From assembly GCA_964537685.1 (NCBI GenBank), contig CAZICM010000001.1, positions 248,001 through 312,000 of the forward strand: a DNA stretch of 64,000 bases, given 5' to 3'. The DNA comes from CAZICM01 sp964537685. Lineage in GTDB: Bacteria; Myxococcota_A; Polyangia; Polyangiales; Polyangiaceae. The notes beneath the pieces are model-generated. The model worked only from the letters and a program-made list of their open reading frames with translations. It ran no database searches and had not been told where the DNA came from. Numbering within the stretch: the stretch's first letter is position 1; each line of letters starts with the position of its first letter. Below, one piece after another: positions 26,923 to 35,538 of the stretch. The position numbers and the translations under genes were made by a program.

Positions 26923-28731
26923 CTAAGCCCGGGCTTCTGCTTCCTTCCCCTTATCGTCTGCGTAAAGCGCCTCAATTTGCGGACCAAACTTCTGCCACGC
27001 CACCCGCCTCTTCAATTTCAGCGATGGAGTCAGCAAATCGTTCTGCGTGGTAAAATCTTCGGTGGTCAAGGTAATCTTTTTGATTTTCTCAAATCCCTTG
27101 AACTCGCCTGAATATTTCTCCACCTCATTCAGCAACAATTCCTTTACCCGCGGCTCTTCAATTAACTTCTCATTGCTCGCAGCCGAAATCCCATTGGCCT
27201 CCGCCCACTTCTTCAGCGCCTCAAAATCGGGCACCAGCAGAGCCACATTGTAAAGGCGATTGTCGCCATAGACCATCGAATTGACAATAAACGGCGACAA
27301 CTTCAAATGCTCTTCAAGCGGAGCGGGTGCCACGTACTTGCCGTTTTCAAGCTTGTACTGCTCTTTGATACGGCCCGTAATATACAAATAGCCTTCGCCG
27401 TCCAAATACCCCAAATCACCCGTCCTAAAGCCCCGGTTCTCCGTGAAGACGGCTTTATTTTCCTCGTCGCGATTGTGATACCCCTGCATGATATTCGGAC
27501 CATGCACGATAATCTCGCCCTGCTTGCCATCGTGGCCCAGGGTCTTGTCGATTTCGACCTTCACACCCGGAATAGGCTGCCCAACGCTTCCAATCCGGTG
27601 AGCTCCAGGCCGGTTTGCCGTCGCAATGGGGCTCGTTTCCGTCAGCCCATAGCCCTCGTACACCGTAATCCCCAATCCGTCGATAAATTCTGCCACTTCT
27701 TTTGAAAGGGCCGCTCCTCCGCTAAAGGCATATTTTAATTTGCCCCCAAACTTCAGCCGGATCTTCGAGAAAATAATCTTGTCCGCCACCGAAAGCGTTA
27801 GTTTTTCTCCAATTCCAAGAGATTGGCCGCGCCTCGCCTTGTTGGACGCCCGGAGCCCCGCCTTAAATAAATTCTGAATCATCTTCGGCTTTTCAGCCAT
27901 TTGCTTGTTCACATTATCGTAAATCCGATTGAAAATACGGGGCACACTCATCAGCACCGTCGGGCTTACCTCCGCCAGATTGGCGACGATTTTATCCACC
28001 GACTCGGCCAAGGCCATCGAACCGCCCAGCGAAAGCAGCGCATGAAGCTCGCAGGTATGCCCAAACGAATGCGCCCACGGTAAAAATGATAAACTGCGAT
28101 CGTCGCTGATCAATGGCAAAATCTCGTGTACCGCGCTGATATTCGATGCAATATTGCCATGCGATAGAATAACGCCCTTGGGATTGCCCGTCGTTCCGGA
28201 TGTATAGATTAAACACGACGTGTCTTTAGGTTCGGGCTTAATCGGCTCGCAGGGATTTTTCTCGCCTGCTTCCAGCAAACCTTCATACGAACGCGGATCG
28301 CTCTTGGGAAGCGAAAGGCAAATAAGATGCTGAAGCGAGGGCGAGGTTTCTTTTATTTTTTCGCCCTTGGCGAGGATATCTTCGTTCGCCGCAATAAAGG
28401 CAACCGCCTGGCAGTCATTAATAATAAATGCCCATTCCTTCGGCAATTGAGCTTCGTACATCGGCACCAGCGCCGCGCCCAGCCCATAACACGCATACGC
28501 CGCAACCGCCCATTCCACCCGGTTGTTCGATACAATCGATACACAATCACCCCGCTTGATTCCAAGCGAGGCTAAACCTCCACGAAATTGGTCGACCATC
28601 TTGCCGAATTGGGCATAAGTCGTCCATAGCCATTGGCCGTTTTTTTTGGTTCCAAATAGATTTCTTGAACCATACAATTGAATTGAACGCTCGAACATCT
28701 CGACCAAGTTTTGGAATTTCGGCGCCGCCAT
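26923..28731 (-). CDS. Long-chain acyl-CoA synthetase (AMP-binding family)
   Basis: This ANL-superfamily enzyme activates fatty acids as acyl adenylates and transfers them to CoA in the cytoplasm. The P-loop is IYTSGTTGNPKGVILSH, followed by SFLPWAHSFGHTCEL, the A5 motif YEGYGLTETSP, and TGDLGYLDGEGYLYITGRIKE with the Asp and Arg that bind ATP ribose. The C-terminal Lys motif lies in the LTPSLKLKRRVA section. At 602 residues it has the size of the FAA1/FadD-II type, not of short-chain synthetases. The ATG at 28731 follows GGGGAAGAG. It is divergent from miaB. Confidence 0.92.
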   Translation of the reverse strand: MAAPKFQNLVEMFERSIQLYGSRNLFGTKKNGQWLWTTYAQFGKMVDQFRGGLASLGIKRGDCVSIVSNNRVEWAVAAYACYGLGAALVPMYEAQLPKEWAFIINDCQAVAFIAANEDILAKGEKIKETSPSLQHLICLSLPKSDPRSYEGLLEAGEKNPCEPIKPEPKDTSCLIYTSGTTGNPKGVILSHGNIASNISAVHEILPLISDDRSLSFLPWAHSFGHTCELHALLSLGGSMALAESVDKIVANLAEVSPTVLMSVPRIFNRIYDNVNKQMAEKPKMIQNLFKAGLRASNKARRGQSLGIGEKLTLSVADKIIFSKIRLKFGGKLKYAFSGGAALSKEVAEFIDGLGITVYEGYGLTETSPIATANRPGAHRIGSVGQPIPGVKVEIDKTLGHDGKQGEIIVHGPNIMQGYHNRDEENKAVFTENRGFRTGDLGYLDGEGYLYITGRIKEQYKLENGKYVAPAPLEEHLKLSPFIVNSMVYGDNRLYNVALLVPDFEALKKWAEANGISAASNEKLIEEPRVKELLLNEVEKYSGEFKGFEKIKKITLTTEDFTTQNDLLTPSLKLKRRVAWQKFGPQIEALYADDKGKEAEARA

Positions 28732-28937
28732 TTGCTCTTCCCCTTTTCCCCAAGGCCCGCGCGCTCTTTTTTGGCTGCGCGCGGCGTACACAACCGATTT
28801 CTACACTAGGCGTCCGGGCTATCCGCGTCAATCGCCGCCGTTCAATTGAACCGGTGTTTTGTTTGGATTTTTCTTTCGATTTCTTTGGCTGCCTTTTGCT
28901 TCCGGGCGCCCGCTCTGTTAAGAGCGCCATTGTTTTT

Positions 28938-30416
28938 ATGCTTCGCTACACCGTCACGACGTTCGGCTGCCAAATGAACGTCCATGATTCCGAGCGCATG
29001 CACGAAGTCCTGCGCGGCGCGGGCTACGAGGAAACGCCCGAAACGGCCGATGCCGATATTATTGTGCTCAATACCTGTAGTGTGCGCGAAAAGGCCGAGC
29101 AAAAACTGAGAAGCGAAGTGGGCCGGCTCAATAAACTCAAGCGCCAAAAACCCGAACTCGTGCTGGTGGTCGCGGGCTGTGTCGCGCAGCAGGAAGGCGA
29201 AGCCCTGCTCAAACAAATGCGCGGTATCGATTTGGTCGTGGGGCCCGACAATATCGCCGAAATTCCTAGGCTTCTCGAAGATATCGCGCTCGGCGCTCCT
29301 CCCATCGCCCGCACGGTCTTCGATTTGGACGCGCCCCGGTTTTTATCGGCCACGGGTTCTTCCAAAGCGGCGCCCTCGTCCTTCGTCACCATCATGAAAG
29401 GCTGCGACGAACGCTGCTCGTTCTGCATCGTGCCCTATACCCGCGGCCCCGAACGCTATCGTCCCAGCGATGAAATCGTCGCCGAGATCTCGAGGCTCAC
29501 CGAGCAAGGCTGCCGCGAAGTCACGCTCTTGGGCCAAACCGTCAATAGCTATCGCGATCCTGCGGGAGCCCTGCCCAAGGCCAAAGGCGCGCGCGACAGC
29601 GACCCCGATGAAAGCGAATTTGCCGCGCTGCTCCGGCATATTGCGTCGAGCGTGCCCAAGCTCGTGCGGCTCCGCTACACAAGCCCGCATCCCAGGCATC
29701 TCACGCCTTCGCTCATGCTCGCCCATCAAGAGCTTGCCGTGCTCGCCCGCCATGTGCACCTGCCCGTCCAATCGGGCAGCGATCGCGTTCTCAAGCGAAT
29801 GATCCGCCGCTATACCCGCGCCGAATTTCTAGAGCGCCTGCGCGCGCTCAAAAGCCTTCTGCCCGATCTCACCGTCTCCACCGATATCATCGTCGGCTTC
29901 CCCGGCGAGACCGACGCCGACTTTGAAGAGACGCTCTCCTTGGTGCGCGAAGCGGGCTTTATGGGGCTCTTTGGTTTTAAATATTCGCCGAGGCCCAATA
30001 CGCCCTCGCTGCGCTTGCCCGATGACGTGCCCGAAGCCAAAAAAAGCGAAAGGCTCGCGCGCCTCTTTGAACTTTCCGAAGCGCTCTTTTACGCGCATCT
30101 CAAGAGCCTCGTCGGCCAAAGCGTGCACGTCTTGGTGGAAGGCCGCGACAAAGCCAAACACACCCGCTGGTCCGGCCGGAGCGAGCGCAACGAAATCGTT
30201 CATATCGAAAGCCCGCCCGAACTCTCCCGGATCGATCTGCACGGAGCGCTGCTCCATGTGGAAATCACCGGGGAAAACAAGCATTCGCTTGCAGGCCGCG
30301 TCTCCGGGCAGGAACTCGCCCGATGGCTTGCATCGCATCCGGCGGCCCCCGGCGCCGCGCCCAGCCCCAAACGGCGCACGCTCCCTCTCTTGCCCGCCGA
30401 CGCACACGAAGGATAA
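28938..30416 (+). CDS. miaB: tRNA-2-methylthio-N6-dimethylallyladenosine synthase
   Basis: MiaB is a radical SAM methylthiotransferase that adds the 2-methylthio group at i6A37 of tRNAs reading UNN codons. The N-terminal UPF0004 domain has the three auxiliary-cluster Cys: TFGCQMN (C11), NTCSVRE (C47) and AGCVAQ (C81). The radical SAM Cys are in KGCDERCSFC (C156, C160, C163). A TRAM-like end with VLVEGRDK follows. The protein is 492 residues and the family is usually 440-470, the excess being a charged insertion near residue 215 and a Pro-rich tail. The ATG at 28938 fits the family N-terminus. It is probably cotranscribed with the gamma-carbonic anhydrase gene 12 bp downstream. Confidence 0.96.
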   Translation: MLRYTVTTFGCQMNVHDSERMHEVLRGAGYEETPETADADIIVLNTCSVREKAEQKLRSEVGRLNKLKRQKPELVLVVAGCVAQQEGEALLKQMRGIDLVVGPDNIAEIPRLLEDIALGAPPIARTVFDLDAPRFLSATGSSKAAPSSFVTIMKGCDERCSFCIVPYTRGPERYRPSDEIVAEISRLTEQGCREVTLLGQTVNSYRDPAGALPKAKGARDSDPDESEFAALLRHIASSVPKLVRLRYTSPHPRHLTPSLMLAHQELAVLARHVHLPVQSGSDRVLKRMIRRYTRAEFLERLRALKSLLPDLTVSTDIIVGFPGETDADFEETLSLVREAGFMGLFGFKYSPRPNTPSLRLPDDVPEAKKSERLARLFELSEALFYAHLKSLVGQSVHVLVEGRDKAKHTRWSGRSERNEIVHIESPPELSRIDLHGALLHVEITGENKHSLAGRVSGQELARWLASHPAAPGAAPSPKRRTLPLLPADAHEG

Positions 30417-30428
30417 ACGAGAACAGAC

Positions 30429-30995
30429 ATGGCGATCATACTGCCCTTCCGCGATGTGTGGCCGAGCATCGGGCGCGATGTGTTTCTCGCGCCCAACGCG
30501 ACAATCACGGGCGATGTTGAACTCGCCGACGAAGTGAATATTTGGTTTGGCGCGGTCATTCGCGGCGATGCGGGCTGGGTGCGCATTGGGCCCCGCACCA
30601 ACATTCAAGATCTCGTGTGCATTCACATGACGACCGATATTTCAAACACGGTCATCGGCGCCGATGTCACGGTGGGCCATGGAGCGATTGTGCATGGAGC
30701 GATCGTGGGCGATCGCTGCCTGGTTGGAATGGGCGCTATTTTGCTGGACAACGTGCAAGTCGGCGAAGAGGCGCTGGTGGCCGCGGGAGCGGTTTTAAGG
30801 CCGGGCACCGTCGTTCCGCCGCGGACCTTGGCCGCGGGCAATCCGGCGAAGATCGTCCGCGAATTAAAGCCCGAGGAAACGCAGTTGGGCATCGGCGGAG
30901 CCCAGCATTACCTGGAGCGGGCGAAGAGCTACATGAACGTGATTGAAGGCGACGCCGAGGTCATCTCTCCCCGCACATTCCGGAGACCAAAATAA
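30429..30995 (+). CDS. Gamma-carbonic anhydrase family protein (hexapeptide repeats)
   Basis: This 188-residue protein folds as a left-handed beta-helix of hexapeptide repeats (GDVELADEVNIWFGAVIRG, NIQDLVCIH, GHGAIVHG). The three His that bind Zn in this family are represented by CIHM, VGHG and IVHG. The end NPAKIVRELKPEE plus a C-terminal helix fits the YrdA/PaaY subgroup, for which activity is often low or unknown. No signal peptide. It lies between miaB and thiS with 12 bp and 2 bp gaps. Confidence 0.9.
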   Translation: MAIILPFRDVWPSIGRDVFLAPNATITGDVELADEVNIWFGAVIRGDAGWVRIGPRTNIQDLVCIHMTTDISNTVIGADVTVGHGAIVHGAIVGDRCLVGMGAILLDNVQVGEEALVAAGAVLRPGTVVPPRTLAAGNPAKIVRELKPEETQLGIGGAQHYLERAKSYMNVIEGDAEVISPRTFRRPK

Positions 30996-30997
30996 AG

Positions 30998-31198
30998 ATG
31001 CGCATCACCGTCAACGGCGAACCCTACGAACTTTCCGAAGGCTCGACAGTGCGGACCCTGATTGAAGCGCTTCAGCTTACGGGCGGACCTGTGGCCGTCG
31101 AACGCAACGGCGATGTGGTCGTGAGGTCGGAACATTCAACGAGCGTGCTCTGCGAAGGCGACGTAATTGAAATCGTCCATTTCGTCGGCGGCGGATAA
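30998..31198 (+). CDS. thiS: Sulfur carrier protein ThiS
   Basis: This 66-residue ubiquitin-like protein begins MRITVNGEPYEL and ends HFVGGG, with the C-terminal Gly-Gly that is adenylated and thiocarboxylated for thiazole formation in thiamine synthesis. The residues GPVAVERNGDVVVR and GDVIEIVHFVGG match the family. It starts 2 bp after the gamma-carbonic anhydrase gene. No thiG, thiF or TPP riboswitch is visible nearby, so its partners are elsewhere. Confidence 0.92.
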   Translation: MRITVNGEPYELSEGSTVRTLIEALQLTGGPVAVERNGDVVVRSEHSTSVLCEGDVIEIVHFVGGG

Positions 31199-31268
31199 AA
31201 TCTCCGGCCATTCGCGTCGACAAAATCTTGGATCCAAGCCTGTGCCGCTGTAAGATCGGCCCCCTTCC

Positions 31269-32687
31269 GTGACCCGAACGAGCTGGCTTTTTTCAGGGCT
31301 ATTTTGCTTACTTGCGGGTACCGCGGGCGCTTCGGTGTACGCCTATTTTCCGGCCTCGCCCCTCGCGGAAGGACTGCGCATCGACGAGCGCGTCATTGCG
31401 GACAGCCTTTCACCGGCCGAGTTTTTGGCCCGCCGCGACAAAGCGCTCAAGACCCGCATCATCCGCTTTCAGCACGGCGATCAGATTTTTGAAACCACGC
31501 TCGGAAACGTGGGACTATCCATTGATATTGAAGCCACCTACGATCGTGCCCAGCGCATCGCGCACGAGGGCTCGTGGTACAGGCGTTTCCGGGAAGCCGA
31601 AAAAGCGCGCAAAGGATTGATAGATATTCCTGTTGTATGGACCTTGCAGCGGGACAAGGCCCGTGAATATTTTGAAGAAATTGCCAAAGAAATCGATAGG
31701 ATTCCAGTGGATGCCCGCCTGGATTTATCCAACCGCCGTAAAATAGAAGATGTGCCAGGCATTGCATTGGATGTGGAGCGGGCCATCGACGCGCTGGAAT
31801 CGGCGAGGCATGTGGATGAAGAGCAGATTGAGCTTCCGGTGCGATTTATACCTGCGGCGCTCACGCTTATCGATTTGGTGAATGTCGACGTTGAAAAAGT
31901 CGTATCGGCATTTGAAACGACATTTCACACCTGGGGAAGCGGGGCCGGGCGGGCGGTAAATATTCGCAATGCCGCATCAAAAATCGATGGAACGGTTCTT
32001 TTGCCCGGCCAGACCTTTTCCTTCAATGACACGGTGGGTCCCAGGACCAAAGAGCGGGGATTCACGCTGGCGCCTGAAATTCAAGGCGATGAAATGATGC
32101 CCGGCTATGGGGGCGGAACATGCCAAGTATCGAGCACGCTCTATGCGGCGGCTCTCTTTGGCGCGCTCGAGGTTGTCGACCGCCAATCGCATTCCAAACC
32201 CTCGAGCTATGTGAGGCTCGGCCTGGATGCGACGGTGAGCTATCCCTTGGTGGATCTCAAAATAAAAAATAACCTTCGATTTCCCATCATGATTCATGCC
32301 TATTCGCCAAAGCCCACGGCCATTCGCGTCGAGATTTTAGGCGGCGATCCCGTCGCTTCCGTGGAATATCATTACGGCGTATCGAAATCTGAAGGCTTTA
32401 TGAGGCGCCTGGTCATCAAACCTCACTATGAGCCCGGGCGGCGGGTATTGCACCAAAAAGGTTCGGTCGGAATGGATGTCAATTCATTGGTGCGCATTCG
32501 CTGGAACGACGGGCGCGTGGAAGAGCGGCGTTATTTTAGTGGCTATCGTCCATTTCCGGAAATCTATTGGATTGCCCCGGGTTTATCGAGCGAAGAGCTG
32601 CCGCCCCTGCCCGAGAAGGCCAAGGGCGTCGAAGGTCAGGATGTGGCCTCGGGACAAACGGGCCTTGCGGGCAGTTTCCCAATGTAA
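31269..32687 (+). CDS. VanW family protein
   Basis: An N-terminal hydrophobic segment (residues 5-27) serves as signal or anchor. Two ORs of charged, repeated character follow (residues 60-200; probably a peptidoglycan-binding-4-like duplication). The VanW domain begins near residue 230: LLPGQTFSFNDTVGPRTKERGF, GYGGGTCQVSSTLYAAAL and the strand-rich end. VanW accompanies vancomycin-resistance genes in Gram-positives, yet its role is not settled; in delta-group bacteria it is generally chromosomal and envelope-related. The start is a GTG at 31269. The stop overlaps the next start (TAATG). Confidence 0.88.
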   Translation: MTRTSWLFSGLFCLLAGTAGASVYAYFPASPLAEGLRIDERVIADSLSPAEFLARRDKALKTRIIRFQHGDQIFETTLGNVGLSIDIEATYDRAQRIAHEGSWYRRFREAEKARKGLIDIPVVWTLQRDKAREYFEEIAKEIDRIPVDARLDLSNRRKIEDVPGIALDVERAIDALESARHVDEEQIELPVRFIPAALTLIDLVNVDVEKVVSAFETTFHTWGSGAGRAVNIRNAASKIDGTVLLPGQTFSFNDTVGPRTKERGFTLAPEIQGDEMMPGYGGGTCQVSSTLYAAALFGALEVVDRQSHSKPSSYVRLGLDATVSYPLVDLKIKNNLRFPIMIHAYSPKPTAIRVEILGGDPVASVEYHYGVSKSEGFMRRLVIKPHYEPGRRVLHQKGSVGMDVNSLVRIRWNDGRVEERRYFSGYRPFPEIYWIAPGLSSEELPPLPEKAKGVEGQDVASGQTGLAGSFPM

Positions 32688-33469
32688 TGCAATTGAATTG
32701 GCTTGCATCCGCCCCAAAAGCCGCCGATATTGCGGCTGCTATGACGTTCGATGAAGCGATGCAGACACTGGAACAATTGGGGACGGAACAGAACCGCAAG
32801 ATCTACAAGCGCCACGGCGCGGGGGAAAACATATTTGGCGTGAGTTTCGCCAATCAATATGCGCTGCAAAAGAAGATTAAATGCGATCAAGCGCTGTCCG
32901 ACAAGCTATGGGCGACGGGCAACGCCGATGCCCGCATTTTGTCGCTGCTTATCGCCGCTCCGGCTCAATTCGATTTGAAAAAGCTTCATCAGCGGCTTTC
33001 TGGGCTGAATTACTACACATTGGTCGATATGCTGGTGAGCAACGTCGCGGCGAAGGCTCCGTGTGCGCGGGAAGCGCTTAAAGCCTGGATGGCCTCGGAC
33101 GACGAATGGATTGGAAGTGCGGGTTATGGGCTTTTATCGGTGCTGCTGGTGGAAGGCGCGCCCTTTGGCGATGAAGAGCTGCTCGGGATTTTGGCTTTCA
33201 TTGAAGCGAATATTCATAAAGCCAAAAACCGCACGCGCCACGCGATGAATATGGCCCTCATCAGCATCGGCGGACGCAATGAAGCCTTAAAAGAAAAGGC
33301 CATCGCCGCGGCGAAACGCATTGGCAAGGTGGTGGTCGATCACGGCGAGACCAATTGCAAAACACCCGAAGCCGTGGGCTATATCGATAAAATGTGGGCG
33401 CATAAAGAACGGATGGATAGCAAGGCCAAGCCCGCCAAAAAAGCCAAAACGGCTTCCAAAAACGGCTAA
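32687..33469 (+). CDS. AlkD-like DNA alkylation repair protein
   Basis: The residues NRKIYKRHGAGENIFGVSFA, LWATGNADARILSLLIA and LLVEGAPFGDEELLGILAFIE match the HEAT-like AlkD/DNA alkylation repair family, which excises alkylated bases. The tail is a Lys/Ala-rich stretch suited to DNA contact. The ATG at 32687 overlaps the VanW stop and may be translationally coupled; the family N-terminus (MTFDEAMQTLEQLGTEQN) suggests an alternative start at 32741. The final 4 bp overlap the convergent HEAT-repeat gene. Confidence 0.8.
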   Translation: MQLNWLASAPKAADIAAAMTFDEAMQTLEQLGTEQNRKIYKRHGAGENIFGVSFANQYALQKKIKCDQALSDKLWATGNADARILSLLIAAPAQFDLKKLHQRLSGLNYYTLVDMLVSNVAAKAPCAREALKAWMASDDEWIGSAGYGLLSVLLVEGAPFGDEELLGILAFIEANIHKAKNRTRHAMNMALISIGGRNEALKEKAIAAAKRIGKVVVDHGETNCKTPEAVGYIDKMWAHKERMDSKAKPAKKAKTASKNG

Positions 33470-35538
33470 CCCAAAGGTTTGCCCAAACGCGGCGCGATCC
33501 ACTGCCCCGCCTCAATGGCCAAGCCTTTGCCCGCCGCGAAATCGTCCCGCAGCGCCGACAGCGCAATGTCCTGACGCGCCACCCAATCGTGCGCAAAAAA
33601 TCGGGATGCCCCTCCGCTCAGCAGCCAAAGTTCTAATTCACAATTCAATCGGCGATCCCGGAGCACATCCTTGGCCTGGGCTTCAATCAGCGCCACCCAG
33701 GCCGAAAAGGGCTTGCCAAATCGATAGCGCTGAGGCGTTTCAAATGGTTCGCGGGCCTTCTCCAAACGGCTTTTCCATAGCTTCGAATCGACCGGCGGCT
33801 CCAGCGCTTCCAGCGAACCCAAAAGCGGCCCTTCGGGCTTGCCCAGACCAGTAATCCGATGCAATGCCCTCGATGCCTCGCGCGCAAAGGCCATGCGTGA
33901 ACCAATTCCTTCGGATTGCTCCAAGGCTTGCACCAACAGCGGTAGATGGGCCGGATGACCATGCCATCCGATCGCATTGGCCTCGTGAGGATTCTTATCC
34001 AAGAGGCGCCCCAGAATCTCGGTATCGGTTTCATCCCCGGCAATCGCGCACAAACGCATCATTTCGAGCTTGGCGGGGATCGTGAGCGAACCCGGCGAAG
34101 CGGCTTCCTGGGCGAGGCCCAGGCGGATGCGGGCGAGCGCCTTCGCTGAACCCAGGCGCAGCATGCTTTCCAATACGATGGTGAGCACACGCTCATCCTC
34201 TTCAATGGGCAGCCGCTGTTCCAGCAATAAAAGCGCGCCCTCCTTGGGCTCGACCAAAGGCAGGCTCCGGAGAGCCGCGGCCCGCACGCCCGGATCGGGA
34301 TGAGCGACCAGCGGCGCCGCAATCTCGAGCGAACTTTCCTGCCGCATTCTTAAAATATCCAATGCAATTCGAATCAGCGCCGCATTGCCTTCGCCGCATA
34401 TCTTTCGGATGGCGGGGCCAATATTGGGATTGGGCGCGAGGGCCAGGGCATCCCGCTGAGCTTGGTAGGTCATTGGATGAGATTGGCGCAGGCGCATCGC
34501 GGCCACATTGGCCGTATCTTCTCCGGCAATGCAGCCCAGCACAAAAGCGCCCGCAAACGCGCGTGAAGGCTCGGGCACAAACCCATCGCCCGCATAGTCG
34601 AGGAGCGCGGCCAGCATATTAAATCGGCCTGTTCCCGAAATCGATACAAATGGATAGCTCATCGCCACCAGCGCATCGACATCGCAGAGCAAACGCTGTT
34701 CAAATTGCTCCGGCCCCTGAGCCCAAGGAACAGGATTGCCCGATACCGAGCGCAATAGACCCATAGAGCCCACTTCTTCCATGCAATCGCGGGCGATGCG
34801 CTTAAGCTGTGCCAATTCCTCGTGTAGGTTTGGCGTTTTTGGGCCTTGAGGCTGGGTTCCGAAGATTTCTTTTTCAAGAGCCGAGGGCGCGTCTATTTCA
34901 GCGGGTAAAGGCTCTTGATCCTGCCCTTTTCCCAGCGCTCCAATGCGCTGCTCCATCGCTTCTTCATTTTCATCGTCGTCATCGTCATTTTCATCGTCAT
35001 CGTCGTCGTCATCGTCCGCGTCCTCGGGCGCGTCCACGCGAATGCCCAAATCCAAAGGCTCGCGCTCCAAGGTGTGAAGCACAGGCAGCCCAAGGCTCGC
35101 CCGGAAAGGCGAAAGGCGGAGCGGAGGCGGCACTTTAGGCGCGAATTGCTTCAGCAATAGGCTTTGCACCGATACAAGCTGTTCCAGCGTCTCGACCCGG
35201 GCCTGCTTTAAGGCTTGAACAATTTCTTCCAAGGGCCGCAAAAGCCTCGATGAAAAAGGCTCCGCACCGGTCTTTTGAATCAACTGGGCCGCATGCTCGA
35301 CCCCCGACAGCGCCGCGTCCAAATCGTCCACATGGCCCGTGTGCGAAAGATCGCTCTCCGATAGGCGCTCAAGCTGTTTCAGCGCATCCGTCAAGGCTTG
35401 ATTCAAAGGCTCGCGCGCTACCCGCGGAGGCAGCGTCCACAGATTCATCAGCACGCGCTCCACCATGTCCCGGCCCACCTGAGCCTTGCGGCGCGCGGGA
35501 GGCTCGGGCACCGCGGGCGAAAATCCCAAGGTCGTCAA
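33466..35538 (-). CDS. HEAT-repeat protein of a T6SS operon (TIGR02270-like)
   Basis: The 690-residue protein has an N-terminal helical part, a run of Asp and Glu at about residues 175-193 (encoded by a GAT/GAC repeat at 34967-35029), and then HEAT-like helix pairs (AAPLVAHPDPGVRAAALRSL, LTIVLESMLRLGSAKALARI) to the end. This plan fits the TIGR02270 family, which occurs with VgrG and DUF2169 genes. The start overlaps the upstream gene by 4 bp (ATGA), and this is the last gene of the vgrG operon. Probably an assembly or cargo-adaptor factor; no enzyme motif is visible. Confidence 0.75.
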   Translation of the reverse strand: MTTLGFSPAVPEPPARRKAQVGRDMVERVLMNLWTLPPRVAREPLNQALTDALKQLERLSESDLSHTGHVDDLDAALSGVEHAAQLIQKTGAEPFSSRLLRPLEEIVQALKQARVETLEQLVSVQSLLLKQFAPKVPPPLRLSPFRASLGLPVLHTLEREPLDLGIRVDAPEDADDDDDDDDENDDDDDENEEAMEQRIGALGKGQDQEPLPAEIDAPSALEKEIFGTQPQGPKTPNLHEELAQLKRIARDCMEEVGSMGLLRSVSGNPVPWAQGPEQFEQRLLCDVDALVAMSYPFVSISGTGRFNMLAALLDYAGDGFVPEPSRAFAGAFVLGCIAGEDTANVAAMRLRQSHPMTYQAQRDALALAPNPNIGPAIRKICGEGNAALIRIALDILRMRQESSLEIAAPLVAHPDPGVRAAALRSLPLVEPKEGALLLLEQRLPIEEDERVLTIVLESMLRLGSAKALARIRLGLAQEAASPGSLTIPAKLEMMRLCAIAGDETDTEILGRLLDKNPHEANAIGWHGHPAHLPLLVQALEQSEGIGSRMAFAREASRALHRITGLGKPEGPLLGSLEALEPPVDSKLWKSRLEKAREPFETPQRYRFGKPFSAWVALIEAQAKDVLRDRRLNCELELWLLSGGASRFFAHDWVARQDIALSALRDDFAAGKGLAIEAGQWIAPRLGKPLG
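34967..35029 (-). repeat. GAT/GAC trinucleotide repeat encoding an Asp/Glu run
   Basis: On the coding strand this stretch is nearly continuous GAT, GAC and GAA codons, giving a run of Asp with a few Asn and Glu between the N-terminal and HEAT parts of the protein. In-frame slippage could change its length. Confidence 0.6.

Noticed and set aside
26925..26936. AAGCCCGGGCTT as a terminator
   Set aside because: It is a perfect 12-bp palindrome but has no loop and overlaps the end of the acyl-CoA synthetase gene.
30998..31198. TPP riboswitch or thiG near thiS
   Set aside because: The 2-bp gap before thiS leaves no room, and the gene after it is a VanW protein.
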